Below are positions 45,714 to 57,233 of a DNA stretch of 64,000 nucleotides, in pieces. The notes under the pieces are model-generated. The model worked only from the letters and a program-made list of their open reading frames with translations, made no database searches and was not told the origin of the DNA. Location: NCBI GenBank assembly GCA_963573315.1, contig OY752140.1:1984001-2048000 (forward strand), given 5' to 3'. Each line of letters begins with the position of its first letter. Within the stretch, counting starts at the first letter, position 1. This stretch comes from Entomortierella parvispora (Eukaryota > Mortierellomycota > Mortierellomycetes > Mortierellales > Mortierellaceae). The position numbers and the translations under genes were made by a program.

Positions 45714-47464
45714 ATGCCGCCACAACCGACAATGTCGATTGCCGCCACCCTGGCCGCGCATCGTAGTAAAACCGCCATTACAAGTAAATACCAACCCTCA
45801 GGGCAGCCTGCTGGCCCACCCAAAACGACTACGCCTACACCGCCGTCAATACTACCTACAGCCCCGCGACAGCAACCACCTTCATTATCATCAACGTCAC
45901 AGCACAGTAGTAATAACAGTTCGTTAACGACTTTGCCACCCCATACCACTCGGAGCAAGCGATCCGCACCAAAGGCGACACCTCAATACTTGCCGATCCA
46001 TATAGATAGGGTTGTCACAGAGGCAACAGGATCTGCCATCAATGCTTGCCAGTACAACACCACGGGAGAGTATATTCTCACGGGTGGCAAGGACCGCACG
46101 ATCCGCCTCTGGAACCCAGAGAAGCGGTATTGCATCAAAACGTACGAGGCTCATGGCTGGGAAGTCTTTGACTTGGCAGTCTCTCCCGAGAATGGAAAGT
46201 TTGCGAGCTGTGGAGGAGACAAAACAGTGTTTCTCTGGGATGTACTTTCTGGTACAACCCTTCGTCGGTTTTCTGGTCATACACAGGTACAGAGGAGTCA
46301 TTACAACGGAGGAGGGGGGTTTTTAAACAAAATAGGATGAATGATTTGACCAGGGCTAATTCCAAACATCCATCTTTCATCGTATAGCGTGTGAATGCGG
46401 TCGAATTCAACGACGATGGGACGGTGGTTGCATCAGGTGGGTAAAATGATATAGATCGTAACGGAGTATCTTTGACAGCCTCAAGCAGTTTGAACTGGAA
46501 GCTAACTATTCTCGGTTCGACATTCTTTCATTAGGATCCTACGACGCATCGATTCGTTTGTGGGATTGCAGGCAAGTCCATAATATCAGCATGCAGTCAA
46601 AGCGCGACAGACCTCGTGTTTCAATTGCTCATCCATTTTTTATTTTCATTAGGTCCCAGCTCTATACGCCGATTCAGGTCTTGGAAGAGTTCAAGGATAG
46701 CGTCACGTCCATCGAGATTAAAGGAAGCGACCTACTTGCAGGGCAAGTCTTTATATGTTTTGAAGAAAAGGAAGGGATGCGGATCAAATGCGCTGAGTGG
46801 TTTCCTTGTGCTGACATATCTTTGGACTCTTAATGATTTAGGTGCGTCGATGGGTCGATCCGGATATACGACATCCGCATGGGATCCTTGGTGACGGATC
46901 AAATATTCGGTAACACTTTATTTCACATGTCTCGGCCGATTCAACTGCTATCCTCAGATCCATTGGCTAAACATATCCGACTTCTTCCTTCGTTCTCTAG
47001 AACCCGTTACTTCAGTTTGTTTCTCAAAGGATGGAAACTGCATATTGGCCAGCTCTCTGGACGATACTATTCGCCTCATGGATCGGGCCAATGGTGGGCT
47101 GCTTAATGCATACAAGGGACACAAGAATCACCAGTATAAGATCCGGTCCTGTCTTTCAAACTCGGATGCACATGTAATCAGCGGGTCAGAGGACGGCAAG
47201 ATCTACATATGGGACCTGATCGAGGTAAGAAGCTGTTCAAAGGAGTTCCGAAGGTCGATGGCTTGCAATAATTATTCTCCTACTAACCTTCTGGATTTTT
47301 TGTGCATGTGCTGAAAATAGAGCGAGGTTGTCCACAAGATTGACGCGCACTCCAAGCTAGTGTCGTCTGTGGCATACCACCCAAAGGAGGACAGAATGTG
47401 CTCGGCTAGTATCGACGGCTCTATCAAAACCTGGACGGCCTCGACAGCCGAAGACGTTAAATAA
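45714..47464 (+). CDS. WDR83: WDR83/MORG1-like WD40-repeat protein
   Basis: Seven exons: 45714..46286, 46388..46436, 46535..46571, 46653..46742, 46842..46909, 47001..47224 and 47321..47464, giving 394 residues. After a Pro/Thr/Ser-rich N-terminal extension of about 95 residues come seven WD40 blades, e.g. GGKDRTIRLWNP, GGDKTVFLWDV, SYDASIRLWDC and GSEDGKIYIWDL. The blade KGHKNHQYKIRSCLS closely matches the MORG1 signature. Relatives scaffold MAPK signalling and also associate with spliceosomes. The introns after exons 3 and 4 appear to use GC donors (AG|GCAAGT and GG|GCAAGT); with GC they restore CRSQLY and AGCVDGS in frame, whereas no GT donor does. Confidence 0.92.
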
Positions 47465-47708
47465 AAGAACCGTTTCCTGCACGTGATCTCTATACGGGAG
47501 CATGCACAAGCGGAGACCATGGGACAATGCATGCTGCCACATCTCTTTTCTTCCCTTTTTGTCGCTCCACCATTACTCTTACCTCCTCTCGCACAATCTT
47601 TTGCGCTCGTTATTTCCCAGTGTACCTGATACCTGTCCCACAGACCGCAACCAGTCTCTCTTACCTCAGACTCAACATCGTGTCTGCCTTATCAGACTAG
47701 CAGCCCGC

Positions 47709-50700
47709 ATGAACCAACCCATCTCAATAACAGACACCCTCAAGCGCCGTAAGTGGCAGGCCAGCCAGCCAGACCCTGCCTTTCCTGAAGGGCGCAAGCA
47801 CCCATTCTGGAGGGCATCTGGCTGTTAAGCAGCATGAATTTTCTTCGGCAGACTGAATGTCTCGTTAACGATATGTATGCTGTCCATTCTTTCCTTCATT
47901 GCTCTTCTCTCCAACTCAGGATTCTTGGAATCGGTCGACAATGTGAAGGTTGAGCCTGGTCGCTACAAGTATGTCATCATAGATGCCAAAGCAGCCGAGA
48001 TTATGGCCTCGGCAGGATGCACTCTGGCCGATGTCCTGGCCCGAGAAGGCACCATGTGTAAGTCCTGTGTTCCTAGAACAATGTCTTTATCTTTGGCTTT
48101 TTTTTCTTGTTCTATTTGTAGAGTCAGGAGGTGGGCTTGATATCGATGCGTCGGTATCGCTGTTTGTCGTTGTGCTGTGCAAAAGTTGACGGAGGAGATG
48201 GCTGTTCACTGTAGACAGGAGAGGGACAGAGCAGAGCATAGCGTGCGTATCTAGCAACAAATACATACGTGGTTCCCTTTCTAACAAGGATTACCCTCTG
48301 CTTCTACTTCACTTTCTTAGATCTGGAATACTTGGAGAAGAGGCGCTCTCCTTCGCCCAATGTGGAGGCGATTTACTTTGCGATGCCAACAGAAGATTCG
48401 GTCCGACGCATCATCCGCGACTTTAAGCCGAATCGTCAGTCCACCTATGCCGCTGCCCATTTGTTCTTCTTGGCTGGTAACGTGTCATGATTCTAGTCGT
48501 CCTGTGCCCTTTGTGTCAGCTGCATGAAGCACTGCCCTTTGGGGGAAAAAGAAATACTGTCTTTCGAGGGAAAAAAAAAGAATCTCCGCGCTAACGGTCG
48601 TCATGGCTTCCTCCCGTATTAGCCATGGACGACAAGTTGTTTGATCACCTTCGAGCATCCACGGACGCAAAGTATATCAAGAGTTTGAAGGAGCTTTTCA
48701 TGGACTTTTACGGTAAATATCACTGCTGCTTTCGGATACCAGTTATCTGAAGACACAACTCTGACCTCCTGCTAACCTGTTTGAAATCGCGGTTAAACCT
48801 CATAGCCGTCGAGTCCCGAGTCTTTTCTCTTGGAAATAGAAACTCGTTCTTCAACCTGTATTCGCCCATGCTGCGTCAAGTTAACCAACAGGCAGAGATT
48901 AACTCCATCTCCAAGCAGGTACATTAGCAATTGGACATCAAGGCATGGGGGCTGGCGTGGACTTTGGAGTATTGGCTAACGCTAGATCTTTTATCTTTTA
49001 TAGTTGATCTCTGTCTGCGCATCGCTTCAGATCAACCCTATTGTCTCTTACCACCGATCGGTGGATACGAACATGCAGACCTCGAAATACATTGCCATGA
49101 CAGTACAAACGGACCTGGATGATTACTACAAAGGTCAACCTCGAAGCGGAGTAAGAAACAAAAGACATGGGCGTGAATTCTGAACGCGCTTCCGTATTCA
49201 ACGACAAAAAGAAAAAAGAGTCCTAAAACGAAGAAATGGCTTTTTTCTGGTGGCTATAGGTCAAACCTCCCCAATTGATCATTATTGACCGCACAGTGGA
49301 TCCAATCACGCCTATCCTACACGATTTTTGTTACCAGGCATTGGCCACGGATCTGTTGCCTATGAAGGATGGCAACAAGTACGAATACGAATCGATCGGT
49401 GCCGAGGGACAGCCTGTCGATAAGGTGGCCGTATTGGATGAGAACGACAAAACGTTTATGAAAATTCGACACAGTCATATCACAGACTGCATCAAGTTCT
49501 TGAGGACCAATGTTGATACTTTTGCTTTGGAGTCCAAAGCCAAACCGTAAGTATCCATGAGATTGATGTGCGTTGTTCGGTAGACTAGGAAGGGGCCCTG
49601 ACTGACTGTGCCATTTTCCGTCATTTATTATAGAAATGGCGGTCAACTGGACTATATCAGAGAGCAGATGGCAAAGCTGCCTCAATTCCAAGAAAACAAG
49701 GAGAAGGTAACGAGAGACTGATGAAACTGGGCGAAGTATACATTGTTGGTTTAGTTTTTTTTAACTCTGACTCTGTATCAATCCTTATCAATCTCTCTAG
49801 TTCTCGGCTCATTTATCAATCCTGAATGAGTGCATGGAATATATCAAACACAACAAGCTGGTGGATATTGCAGGACTCGAGCAATCTTTGGCGACGGGGC
49901 AGTTGGAGAATGGTGACATCCCAAAGACATTCGACCCCGAAATTGCGACCTTCCTGGATGACAGCAGCGTTAGGATGGTGGATCGACTTCGACTACTTAT
50001 GTTGTATTTTATCACCCAGGCTGTGCCTCAGGAGTCGAGGAATCAACTCTTTCAGCTTAGTCGATGCGCCTATGGAGATCGGGAAATTGCAAACAACCTC
50101 GAATTTTTGGGAGTGAAGTTGGACGTGGCCGCTCCTCCACCAGTCAAAAAGTCGTGGATCACCGAGCTGTTGAAGAAGAAGTCTGTGGCGGATGATGAAA
50201 CCGAGTATGATCTACCCCGGTATATGCCCGCCATCAAGGGCATCATTGATGTAAGAGCGCGTCAATGCCAATGCTATTCGCCTCCATTGAAATGCCAGTC
50301 CTTTTTAACCCGAGTTTACCTTCTAAACAGGGCATTGTGAATGAAACAATTGACCGGAATCAATACCCCTACACCTTGGCACCGGAACAGCTCGAGACGA
50401 TCCAGGCTCGCAAGACGGTTCGGTCTCTGCGATCGGCTCAACCAACTTTTCACCACAAGGGTCGCAGGAATGAGCCCCAGGGCCGATTGATCATCTTTAT
50501 CGCAGGAGGCGTGACCTATAGTGAGATTCGGTGCGCGTACGAGTCGGCGGCAGCGCATAACTGGGATGTGTTGATTGGGTCCACCCACATCATCACAGCC
50601 CCTTCGTTCATGGATGATATGCGCATGCTTCGGTCTGGTCCCCCTCCACCACCGCCACCACCACCCCGCTCCCCCTCTCCACCGCCTCACGAGGAAGCTG

Positions 50701-50906
50701 ATTCTCAAAAGAGCTCCAGCAGCAGCAGTCCGTTCTCCAGCGTCAAGAACGTGTTTGGAGGCAAGCCAAAGCCCCAGCCAGGCCAGCAGATCCATCAGCC
50801 GCTTCCTCAAAGACCCGTCAGTCAGTTGCAGCAACAGCAGCACTCTTCGTCCTCAAGTGAGGCGTCCAGGGTCAAGGAGAAAATCAAAGGATTCTGGAAA
50901 AGTTAA
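47709..50906 (+). CDS. SEC1: Sec1/Munc18 family protein for exocytosis
   Basis: Ten exons: 47709..47748, 47920..48057, 48321..48476, 48623..48712, 48806..48918, 49004..49150, 49260..49546, 49634..49706, 49801..50250 and 50331..50906, giving 689 residues. Family motifs: YKYVIIDAKAAEIM and EAIYFAMPTEDSVRRII in domain 1, PQLIIIDRTVDPITPILHDF in domain 2, and RLIIFIAGGVTYSEIRCAYE in domain 3. The C-terminal about 80 residues are Pro/Ser/Gln-rich. Relatives clasp syntaxin and assembled SNAREs at the plasma membrane to promote vesicle fusion. The last domain matches plasma-membrane Sec1 better than Vps33, Vps45 or Sly1. Start uses the first ATG; exon 1 is only 40 nt. Confidence 0.94.
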
Positions 50907-51358
50907 GATTCAGGAGACACCCCCATAGATAGCACAGTCAACAGTGCCAATCCTATTTCTTTCCAAACATAATAAGAGTTGTCCTTGATTTAAAATGCCT
51001 TTGGTTGAAACGAATGAAATCGCACACCCGCCATATTCAAAGTGCTAATTCAAGCGCAAGGCATTCCGCGAAACGATGTGGCTGTCAGGGCAGACGGTTT
51101 CTTCGATTCATATGTAGTTTTTTAATCGTTGTCAAGGGTCAAAGGCGAACAGGGGGAGGCATCGAGTACGACAAGAGAGGGAAGGCTGAAAGTGAAAAAA
51201 GACACTGCCGATGATTCCCGAGAGTTTCGAGGCACTGTAGTTGCTTAGCTCCAGATTCCTTCCAAAGATTCCCCTTCCGTCCTTCAGATGTTCCATTGAT
51301 CCCATAGCCCGATTTCCGATTTTGACGATTTATTATCCAGATTTGAAGAAGAACATAT
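50907..51358. other. Convergent intergenic region
   Basis: About 450 bp between the 3' ends of SEC1 (plus) and the eS30 gene (minus). AATAAG at 50970 could serve polyadenylation. No gene seen. Confidence 0.5.
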
Positions 51359-51775
51359 TTAGTTCTTGCTGGACTCGGGGTTAACGTTCATCTGTGAGGA
51401 GAGAGAAAATAAGAGAAAGAGGGCGTTAGTAAGTTTGTGTGAAGGATGTTTCCTTTTTTTTTTTGTTCCTGCCATTCTCGCGTGAAAACATCAAAGGACT
51501 TACGCGACGCTTTCCACCGGGAGCGTTGGTGACGTTCACGAATCTGCGCTTGTAGGTATCGCGCTTCTTGGCACGACCTGGAAATATGAAAGCAAAGAAG
51601 GGGCCAACCATTAGACACTATCGAAATATAAAAGAATGCAAGGCAAAGAGAGTAGGGCACTTGTTGAACAGGTCGTTTTCTTACCAGTGAGCTTCTTCTT
51701 CTTCTCCTGCTTGGCAACCTTGGGAGTTTGCGACTTGACCTTACCGGCACGAGCCAAAGAACCGTGGACTTTACC
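51359..51775 (-). CDS. RPS30: Small-subunit ribosomal protein eS30
   Basis: Three coding exons are certain: 51685..51775, 51504..51577 and 51359..51391, encoding 65 residues from [20 protein letters not shown] through [22 protein letters not shown] and a tail ending NPESSKN. This is essentially the full eS30 sequence, whose known start is M[13 protein letters not shown]. The initiator Met must lie on an upstream exon, because exon 51775 starts with the Gly codon right after a CAG acceptor in phase 0. A candidate ATG|GTAC exon lies at 52344-52346. I found no ubiquitin-like (FUBI) moiety upstream, as occurs in animals. Confidence 0.9.
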
Positions 51776-52343
51776 CTGGAGGTGGACAATTGCAAAAAAG
51801 AAGGGGAGGAATCGAGTTAATGGTCTGCACTTTGTTTCCTCACGTCGATTGCTGATCTTGTGATGATGGTTTCTCCTTGAGGGGGTGAATCATAGCCTCC
51901 AGATGTATTTTTTCATTTGTGTTGCTGCGGCATCCTGACTGCGTCCAGGGCCCATGCTCCGTAGTTCTCCTTTCTAGTGTAAATTGCTCCATCGTTGCTG
52001 ATTTCTGACAAAGAGTCAATCCTGGCAGGTGTAGTAAAAGATGAGCGAACTCTGCAGCGGCTCTATGGGGTCGAATATAGTCTCCTCCCGGCCAAAAAGC
52101 ATCATGGAGGTGGATGTCGAGTCAAAAGTATGGGCCATCACCGCCATGATGGCTGATTGACGAGTGAGAGCTGAGAGTGATGGTGTCGATGTATTTTTTT
52201 TTTTCTAATTTGATTCCTTGGATGAGTTTCCTTCAAGAGATGGCGATAAGGTGGGCAGTGGTGCGTGTCCTGAGGGGATTGATTGATCGATGGATGGACG
52301 AGGCCATCATGATCTATGGATCCGGATGTTAGCGGTCCTGTAC

Positions 52344-52346
52344 CAT
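52344..52346 (-). other. Candidate start-codon-only first coding exon of eS30
   Basis: On the minus strand the sequence ATG|GTACAGG would give Met spliced in phase 0 to GKVHGSL, with an intron of about 570 bp. The same ATG|GTAC arrangement is seen in the Rho gene at 54523-54525. Speculative; another ATG between 51776 and 52400 is possible. Confidence 0.35.
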
Positions 52347-52546
52347 GATGTATAAATTCGAAAAGGAGAGATCCAAATTCGGTCCAGAGAACAGCGAATA
52401 TATCACCCAAAAAGGATCACGTGATTTCTCTTTCTCACCGTTTTTATTTCTGTTCTGACCCTCGCTCTTTTGCTGTAACCCAACTCACCTGGCTCTTTCC
52501 TTTGTACTGCCACTACACTACTACACTACTACACTTCACATCTCCC

Positions 52547-53273
52547 ATGTCAACAGCCGAGAAAAAGACTGCCCTGGTGCTCATTGCCAATGGCACCGAG
52601 GAAATGGAGGCCGTCATCACCAGTACGACCCAAAGGACCAAAAACGCGTTCACCATAGTCCGCTCTCTGTTATCCCCTAACGCGCTCTATTTTTCTCATG
52701 TTCTTTCAAAAAGTCGACGTGCTCGTCCGCGCAGGTATAGACGTAACTGTGGCCAGCATCAATAACAATGATGAAGCCCTCAAGTGTTCTCGAGGCGTCC
52801 GAATCCTGCCCGACACCCACCTCTCGGCCCTCCCTTTGCCCGCTGCCCCCCATCCTTCAACAACAGCAGCGACGTCACATCTATACAACGTGCTTTTTAT
52901 CCCCGGTGGGGGTCCCGGGGCCCAAGCCATGGCCGCGTCGCCACTTGTCCATCAATGGGTACAGGCACACATGGCCGCCCCTGGAACCCTCGTCGCCGCC
53001 GTATGTGCTGGACCTACGGTTCTCAAGGCCGCCCAAGTGGCCCAAGGAGCGCAGGTGACCTCACACCCGAGTGTTCGCAAGGACCTTGAAGGTTATTTTG
53101 TATATCACGACAATCTTCACGGCGAGGAGGCGATCGTGGTTCATGATCATGCACACGAATTAATGACGAGTCGGGGCCCAGGATCGACCTTTGCGTTGGC
53201 GTTGCGGATCGTGCAAGAGTTGCAGGGCAAAGAAGTGATGGAGTCGGTTCGTGGCCCCATGATGTTCCCGTAA
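52547..53273 (+). CDS. DJ-1/PfpI family protein (glyoxalase III / deglycase-like)
   Basis: Two exons, 52547..52622 and 52714..53273, give 211 residues (human DJ-1 is 189). The N-terminal strand and conserved Glu are in TALVLIANGTEEMEAV. VLVRAGIDVTVASI follows, joined across the intron by an AAG acceptor. The oxyanion region is LFIPGGGPGAQAM. The nucleophile elbow carries the reactive Cys in VAAVCAGPTVLKA, and LMTSRGPGSTFALAL is the conserved C-terminal helix. This is a true DJ-1 subfamily layout, associated with oxidative-stress protection and methylglyoxal handling. It lies divergent from the eS30 gene; the shared upstream region is short. Confidence 0.93.
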
Positions 53274-53535
53274 GAGGGAAGGAATAGAGAGAAAGAGTAG
53301 TATTCAATGACAACTTGTTATTAACAAAAACTTCAAAAAACACTTTTGTTAATATCGTGTTCATCTGACACTTCAGAAACAGATTCAACGTATTCTTTCA
53401 CACATCATTTTATTATTTTCTTGCAAAAGTGAATGTTGTTAGGAACAAAGAACAACAGGTATGGTGGGAGGGAAAGAGAAAGAACAAACAAGTCTCATTA
53501 TTCAAGAAAGAGAGAAGAAAAGGAAACAGATTTTT

Positions 53536-54160
53536 TTAAAGGATGGAGCACGCACGCTGTCGCATTTTTGACATCTTGGACTGCATTGCCAGCTTGACAG
53601 CCGCTTGAAAGACCTCGGGCAAGCCCTTTCCTGTCTTGGCTGAGCACTCAAAGTACTTGCAGTGCAATGAAGCCGCTACTTGTGCGCCCTGACGAGAAGA
53701 ATCAGAGAAACAGTATTCTGTTAAAAACCTCCCTTTGCGCGACAGATAAACATTCATGTTTTTTTACATCAGCAAAACAATAGAGAGATTTCTCTTACTT
53801 GTTCATAAGTTACAAAGTTGTTCCTCTCCTCTGATGAAGAAGCGGACGACGCCGACCTTGGAGAGGCTGCGGCCATAACCTCATCCCTCAGATCGGACTT
53901 GAGTCCGACGACGATCTTTGGAACCCGTTCCAGGAAATGGGCTAGTTCCGGGTGCCACTTCTCTGTCAAGTTTTCCAAACTCTGAGGAGCGTCCAAGGAA
54001 AAGCACATCAGGACCACATCAGATTCTGGGTAGGACAATGGTCGCAGTCGATCGTAATCCTCTTGACCGGCCGTGTCCCACAGCGAGAGCTCGATTTGGT
54101 TCTTGCCATGTTGAGCCACCATCGTATAGTTCTCAAAGACTGTCGGTACATATTTCTACC

Positions 54161-54192
<32 letters not shown>

Positions 54193-54525
54193 AGTAGATC
54201 ATGGGAAGTTTTAGAATGCATTTTTTTTTATCAGACCTAGTCCAACTCGAAAGCGACTGCAGCAACATGTCTGTCAGGTTACCTTGGGGAAGACGCCTTT
54301 GGAATGAACAATCAACAGACAAGTCTTGCCACAGGAGCCGTCACCGACCACGACCAACTTTTTGCGGATGTCAGGCTAGAATGGAATAATACAGAAAAAA
54401 AAAGAAAAGAAAACGTTCAACATCAATAAAGACGTTCGCTTTTGAACTTTGGAATGCCAGGATTTGCAATCGTCACTCTACATGAACGCTCTGCCTTCTT
54501 TGCCTTCTTTTTTTGCTCGTACCAT
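53536..54525 (-). CDS. Rho-family small GTPase
   Basis: Four exons: 54523..54525 (ATG alone), 54283..54375, 53799..54155 and 53536..53688, giving 201 residues. G1 is GDGSCGKT, switch [11 protein letters not shown]3 [18 protein letters not shown], the G4 equivalent GLKSDLRDE and G5 CSAK. The C terminus ends CSIL, a CAAX prenylation box that probably directs geranylgeranylation and membrane attachment. Two oddities: Leu replaces the usual Asn/Thr of the NKxD/TKxD motif, as in some fungal Rho2/Rho3-type proteins, and the Rho insert helix is replaced by an Ala/Ser-rich stretch ([16 protein letters not shown]). The subfamily cannot be fixed by eye. A 29-nt A/T tract (54161-54189) abuts the acceptor of exon 3. 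Confidence 0.92.
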
Positions 54526-55771
54526 AATGTTCAAGTGAGACGGGTATTTTGTGTTTTAGAGGCCGAAATAGGTATATGAAAAGAGTAGGTGAAAAGGGGG
54601 TCGCTGTGTGTTGTTGTTGAGCAAAGTCGCGTCTGAAAAAATCTGTGTCCTAGAAAAGAGAAAACAGGGCGTCAATAACAAATTTTTCTATCATGGAGGG
54701 TATCTTGAGCGCGCGCACTACAAGAAAAACCGGGAAAGAGTTGAGAGACAGAGAGAGGGAAAGGCCCACGCGTTTTGCATGGACTTGTGTGTGTGTGTTT
54801 GTGCATCGTTGATCAGTCATTGACAGTCATTGACAGGGGAAGGATGGAGATCGGGTTCTTGAGTCCTGTCCCTGAAAAATAACCTTTTGGATGAGAGGTG
54901 TTGGTCGCTCAAAAGCACCGACTGAAAGTGATCAAAGTGAATGAGGCGTAGAGATGGGTTGAGTGAGGGAGGTCTTCATTACCTCTTTATATAGTATGAG
55001 TGATGAAGGGTGCACGAGGGATTAGAAAGGTTATAAGGAAGAAACAAATGAAAGATGCTAAAAGAAACAGCGACAGATGTTTCCAGTTCAGAAAAAAAAA
55101 AAGCAAGGAAGCAGCAAAAATAAGAAAGAGAGAGAGGAAAAAGCGATTTCATTGCTGCCCAACTGCCTGAACAGACAAACTGAACAGGTAGAAATAAGGA
55201 TGGACCGCTCGTCGGTGCGTCAGAGCATCTTTGATTTTTGTAGACGCGCCAAGTGTGGATTAGAAAGTTCTTATCATTGACCGTCGTCGAACTGTCGTTT
55301 CGCAGGCCGTGGTGGGCTTGAAGAAAAGGAGATGGAAGCCATTCCTCACCCCGCTTATTTTTTCTTCTTGTTGGCATGTGGGCATAGCAACCGTAAGAAC
55401 AATAACGAGTGTGGTATCTTTTTGTTATTCGTGAACCTTCACACTCGTCCGAGGACACTGTTGGGTACTGTTCGTAACTCTCCTGGATCAGAAAAACTCG
55501 GAGAAATAGGCACGACAGGGGACAAAACAAGGCGAAGAGACACAGCAATGAAACAAGAGGGCCGTGGACTTTTTGCCGACAGTTCGTTTTTGAACTCGTT
55601 TTTGAGCAGAATAGTAGTTGTCAACACCATCCAGGGCTCACATGGTTGCCTCCTCATTTTCGTGAGTGGTCTCTCCATGAGACGACAGAGGTGTGGACTT
55701 AATACACAGATCACTCTTTCTTACAACATGAACAATTCATAATCAAAAACTGGCTTGTGGCAGCCAAGCGT
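54526..55771. other. Intergenic: Rho promoter and edge of inverted-repeat locus
   Basis: About 1.25 kb. The part next to the Rho gene is its promoter. The rest has short open frames with no recognisable domain. Nothing else seen before the left module of the inverted-repeat locus at 55772. Confidence 0.45.
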
Positions 55772-56422
55772 TCAAAGCGACGTTGCTTTTTGATCCTCCG
55801 GGGTCTCGTCAGTGGAAATCTTGCCGCTTTGGGCACCTGCTACAAGCATCCCAATTGCTCCAATGAAACTGCCGATTGTATTTATTGTTGTAGCGTTGTG
55901 TAATCCTATCTTTAAACACCGATAGACGCATGGCATCACATCAGCATAGATATCAAGAGCATTACCGCTATGAGTAGGGTGTCGTATTTGATCTTGCCAG
56001 AGCCGTTGGGTATACCTTTGCAAGTAGAGTTACACATGAAGGGTTTCATCATAGAGGTATCGAGGTGCTGCAAATTACCACCCGAGCCTTCTATCGTGCC
56101 CGGTGCGATGCACATGAAGCTTAAGTTCGCGTCGAGTCCATTATTGACACAATTATCTGCATCCACACCGATACATGTGGTTGTCCCATTGGAGTGAAAT
56201 ACCTCTAAGCATGAATACATCGAGTGTGGCCAGTTCTATGACTGTGATATTGTCACTTGTTCCGCTGAATATTAGAGGGTGTCCTCGGCTTCGAAAATAT
56301 GCTTCGATTGCAACGTTAAGATCTTCTGGCCCAATTTCTTGGGGAAAACGCTGGACGGATCTGGTTGCGCCTGCGCGAAGGTTGAAGAGAATGAACTCCT
56401 GGATGGAAGGCTCGCAGAACAC
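55772..56422 (-). pseudogene. Left copy of an inverted gene pair, rearranged
   Basis: Three modules read on the minus strand. First, an N-terminal module without ATG (frame open from about 56445; ILFNLRAGATRSVQRFPQEI, VAIEAYFRSRGHPLIFSG). Second, in another frame (56220 to about 55936), a Cys-rich module (GTTTCIGVDADNCVNNG ... FMCNSTCKG). Third, in a third frame, a hydrophobic module without ATG (IGSFIGAIGMLVAGAQSGK, ISTDETPE). The right copy at 58.5-59.1 kb has the same modules, but with the hydrophobic module before the Cys-rich one. No continuous model joins the frames here, so I treat this copy as degenerate, although splicing could join parts. The family is unknown to me. Confidence 0.55.
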
Positions 56423-56695
56423 GCTAGATCGGCAGGAGGGTGACTAATTGGACTGAGGGACAGAAGGGATCTGAAGGACAGAAGTAGTGATACTTCTCAA
56501 TTGTCCTGCAGCTGCAGGCCCTCTATTTATACTAATACTGGAGGCGAAGTCGTTGGGGAAGAGAAGGGGAAAAAGACGTATGATCAATTGGGAACCGGAG
56601 GGCGAGAGAGATGACAAACACAACACTGAGAGGTCACTAGTCCTTGACCTGGTGGCCGCTCAGTCTTTGTTTTGCTTCGGGTGGACGACAAATAG
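56160..56695 (-). repeat. Left arm of a ~540-bp inverted duplication
   Basis: Imperfect inverted copy of 58218-58760. It covers the promoter, the TATA box and the N-terminal module. The outer match begins at GTCGTCCACCCGAAGC (read on the minus strand from 56695). Differences are scattered substitutions and several indels. Confidence 0.9.
56521..56531 (-). promoter_or_regulatory. TATA box of the left inverted copy
   Basis: TATAAATAGAG on the minus strand, identical in sequence and context (GTATTAGTATAAATAGAGGG) to the box in the right copy at 58408-58418, and about 100 bp upstream of the N-terminal module. Confidence 0.7.
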
Positions 56696-57233
56696 ACACT
56701 TCCGAGAGGTTTTTCCGTTTGCAGTAGAACTGTACATGTACTGTGCAGTGCATACAGTTGGAATTTTTGAGTGGCGCCAACGCTAATCTGTTTGCTGATG
56801 CTGGAACCGAATGTTGCTCTTTCAGTCAACTTGCTTCGTGATTTTGATTCAGGAGCACAAATGTCCCGTACGCCCAATCGATGACGCATTTTTTTGCTCC
56901 CATAAATTTCGATTTCGCCTCTGTTGACTAACTGCTATGCTGTACGCGTCGAATTTCCTTATTGTACTTGTACACCGCATGAACGAACCAGGCGCCCAAA
57001 AACCAAACAGTTGTTGTTCCTTTTTTGTGCTAAAAGTTTTACCGTTTCTTTCGGAAGTTCATCCGAAGTGGAAAGGATAAGATTGAACAAAACATAAACA
57101 CTCCACGGCCACATGACGACAAATAAGAGCTGCTTGACAGGACGACAAACAAACTGTTCATGAGACCGGAATTGTCTGCTTGTCGTCCGGTCCGACAAAT
57201 TCTTAGTTGTCGTGCGATGCTCTTATTTGTCGT

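Noticed and set aside
2578-54525. A polarity gene cluster (myosin V, Sec1, Rho, Num1, Msd1)
   Set aside because: The genes are on both strands, separated by unrelated housekeeping genes, and nothing suggests shared regulation; chance grouping is the simpler reading.
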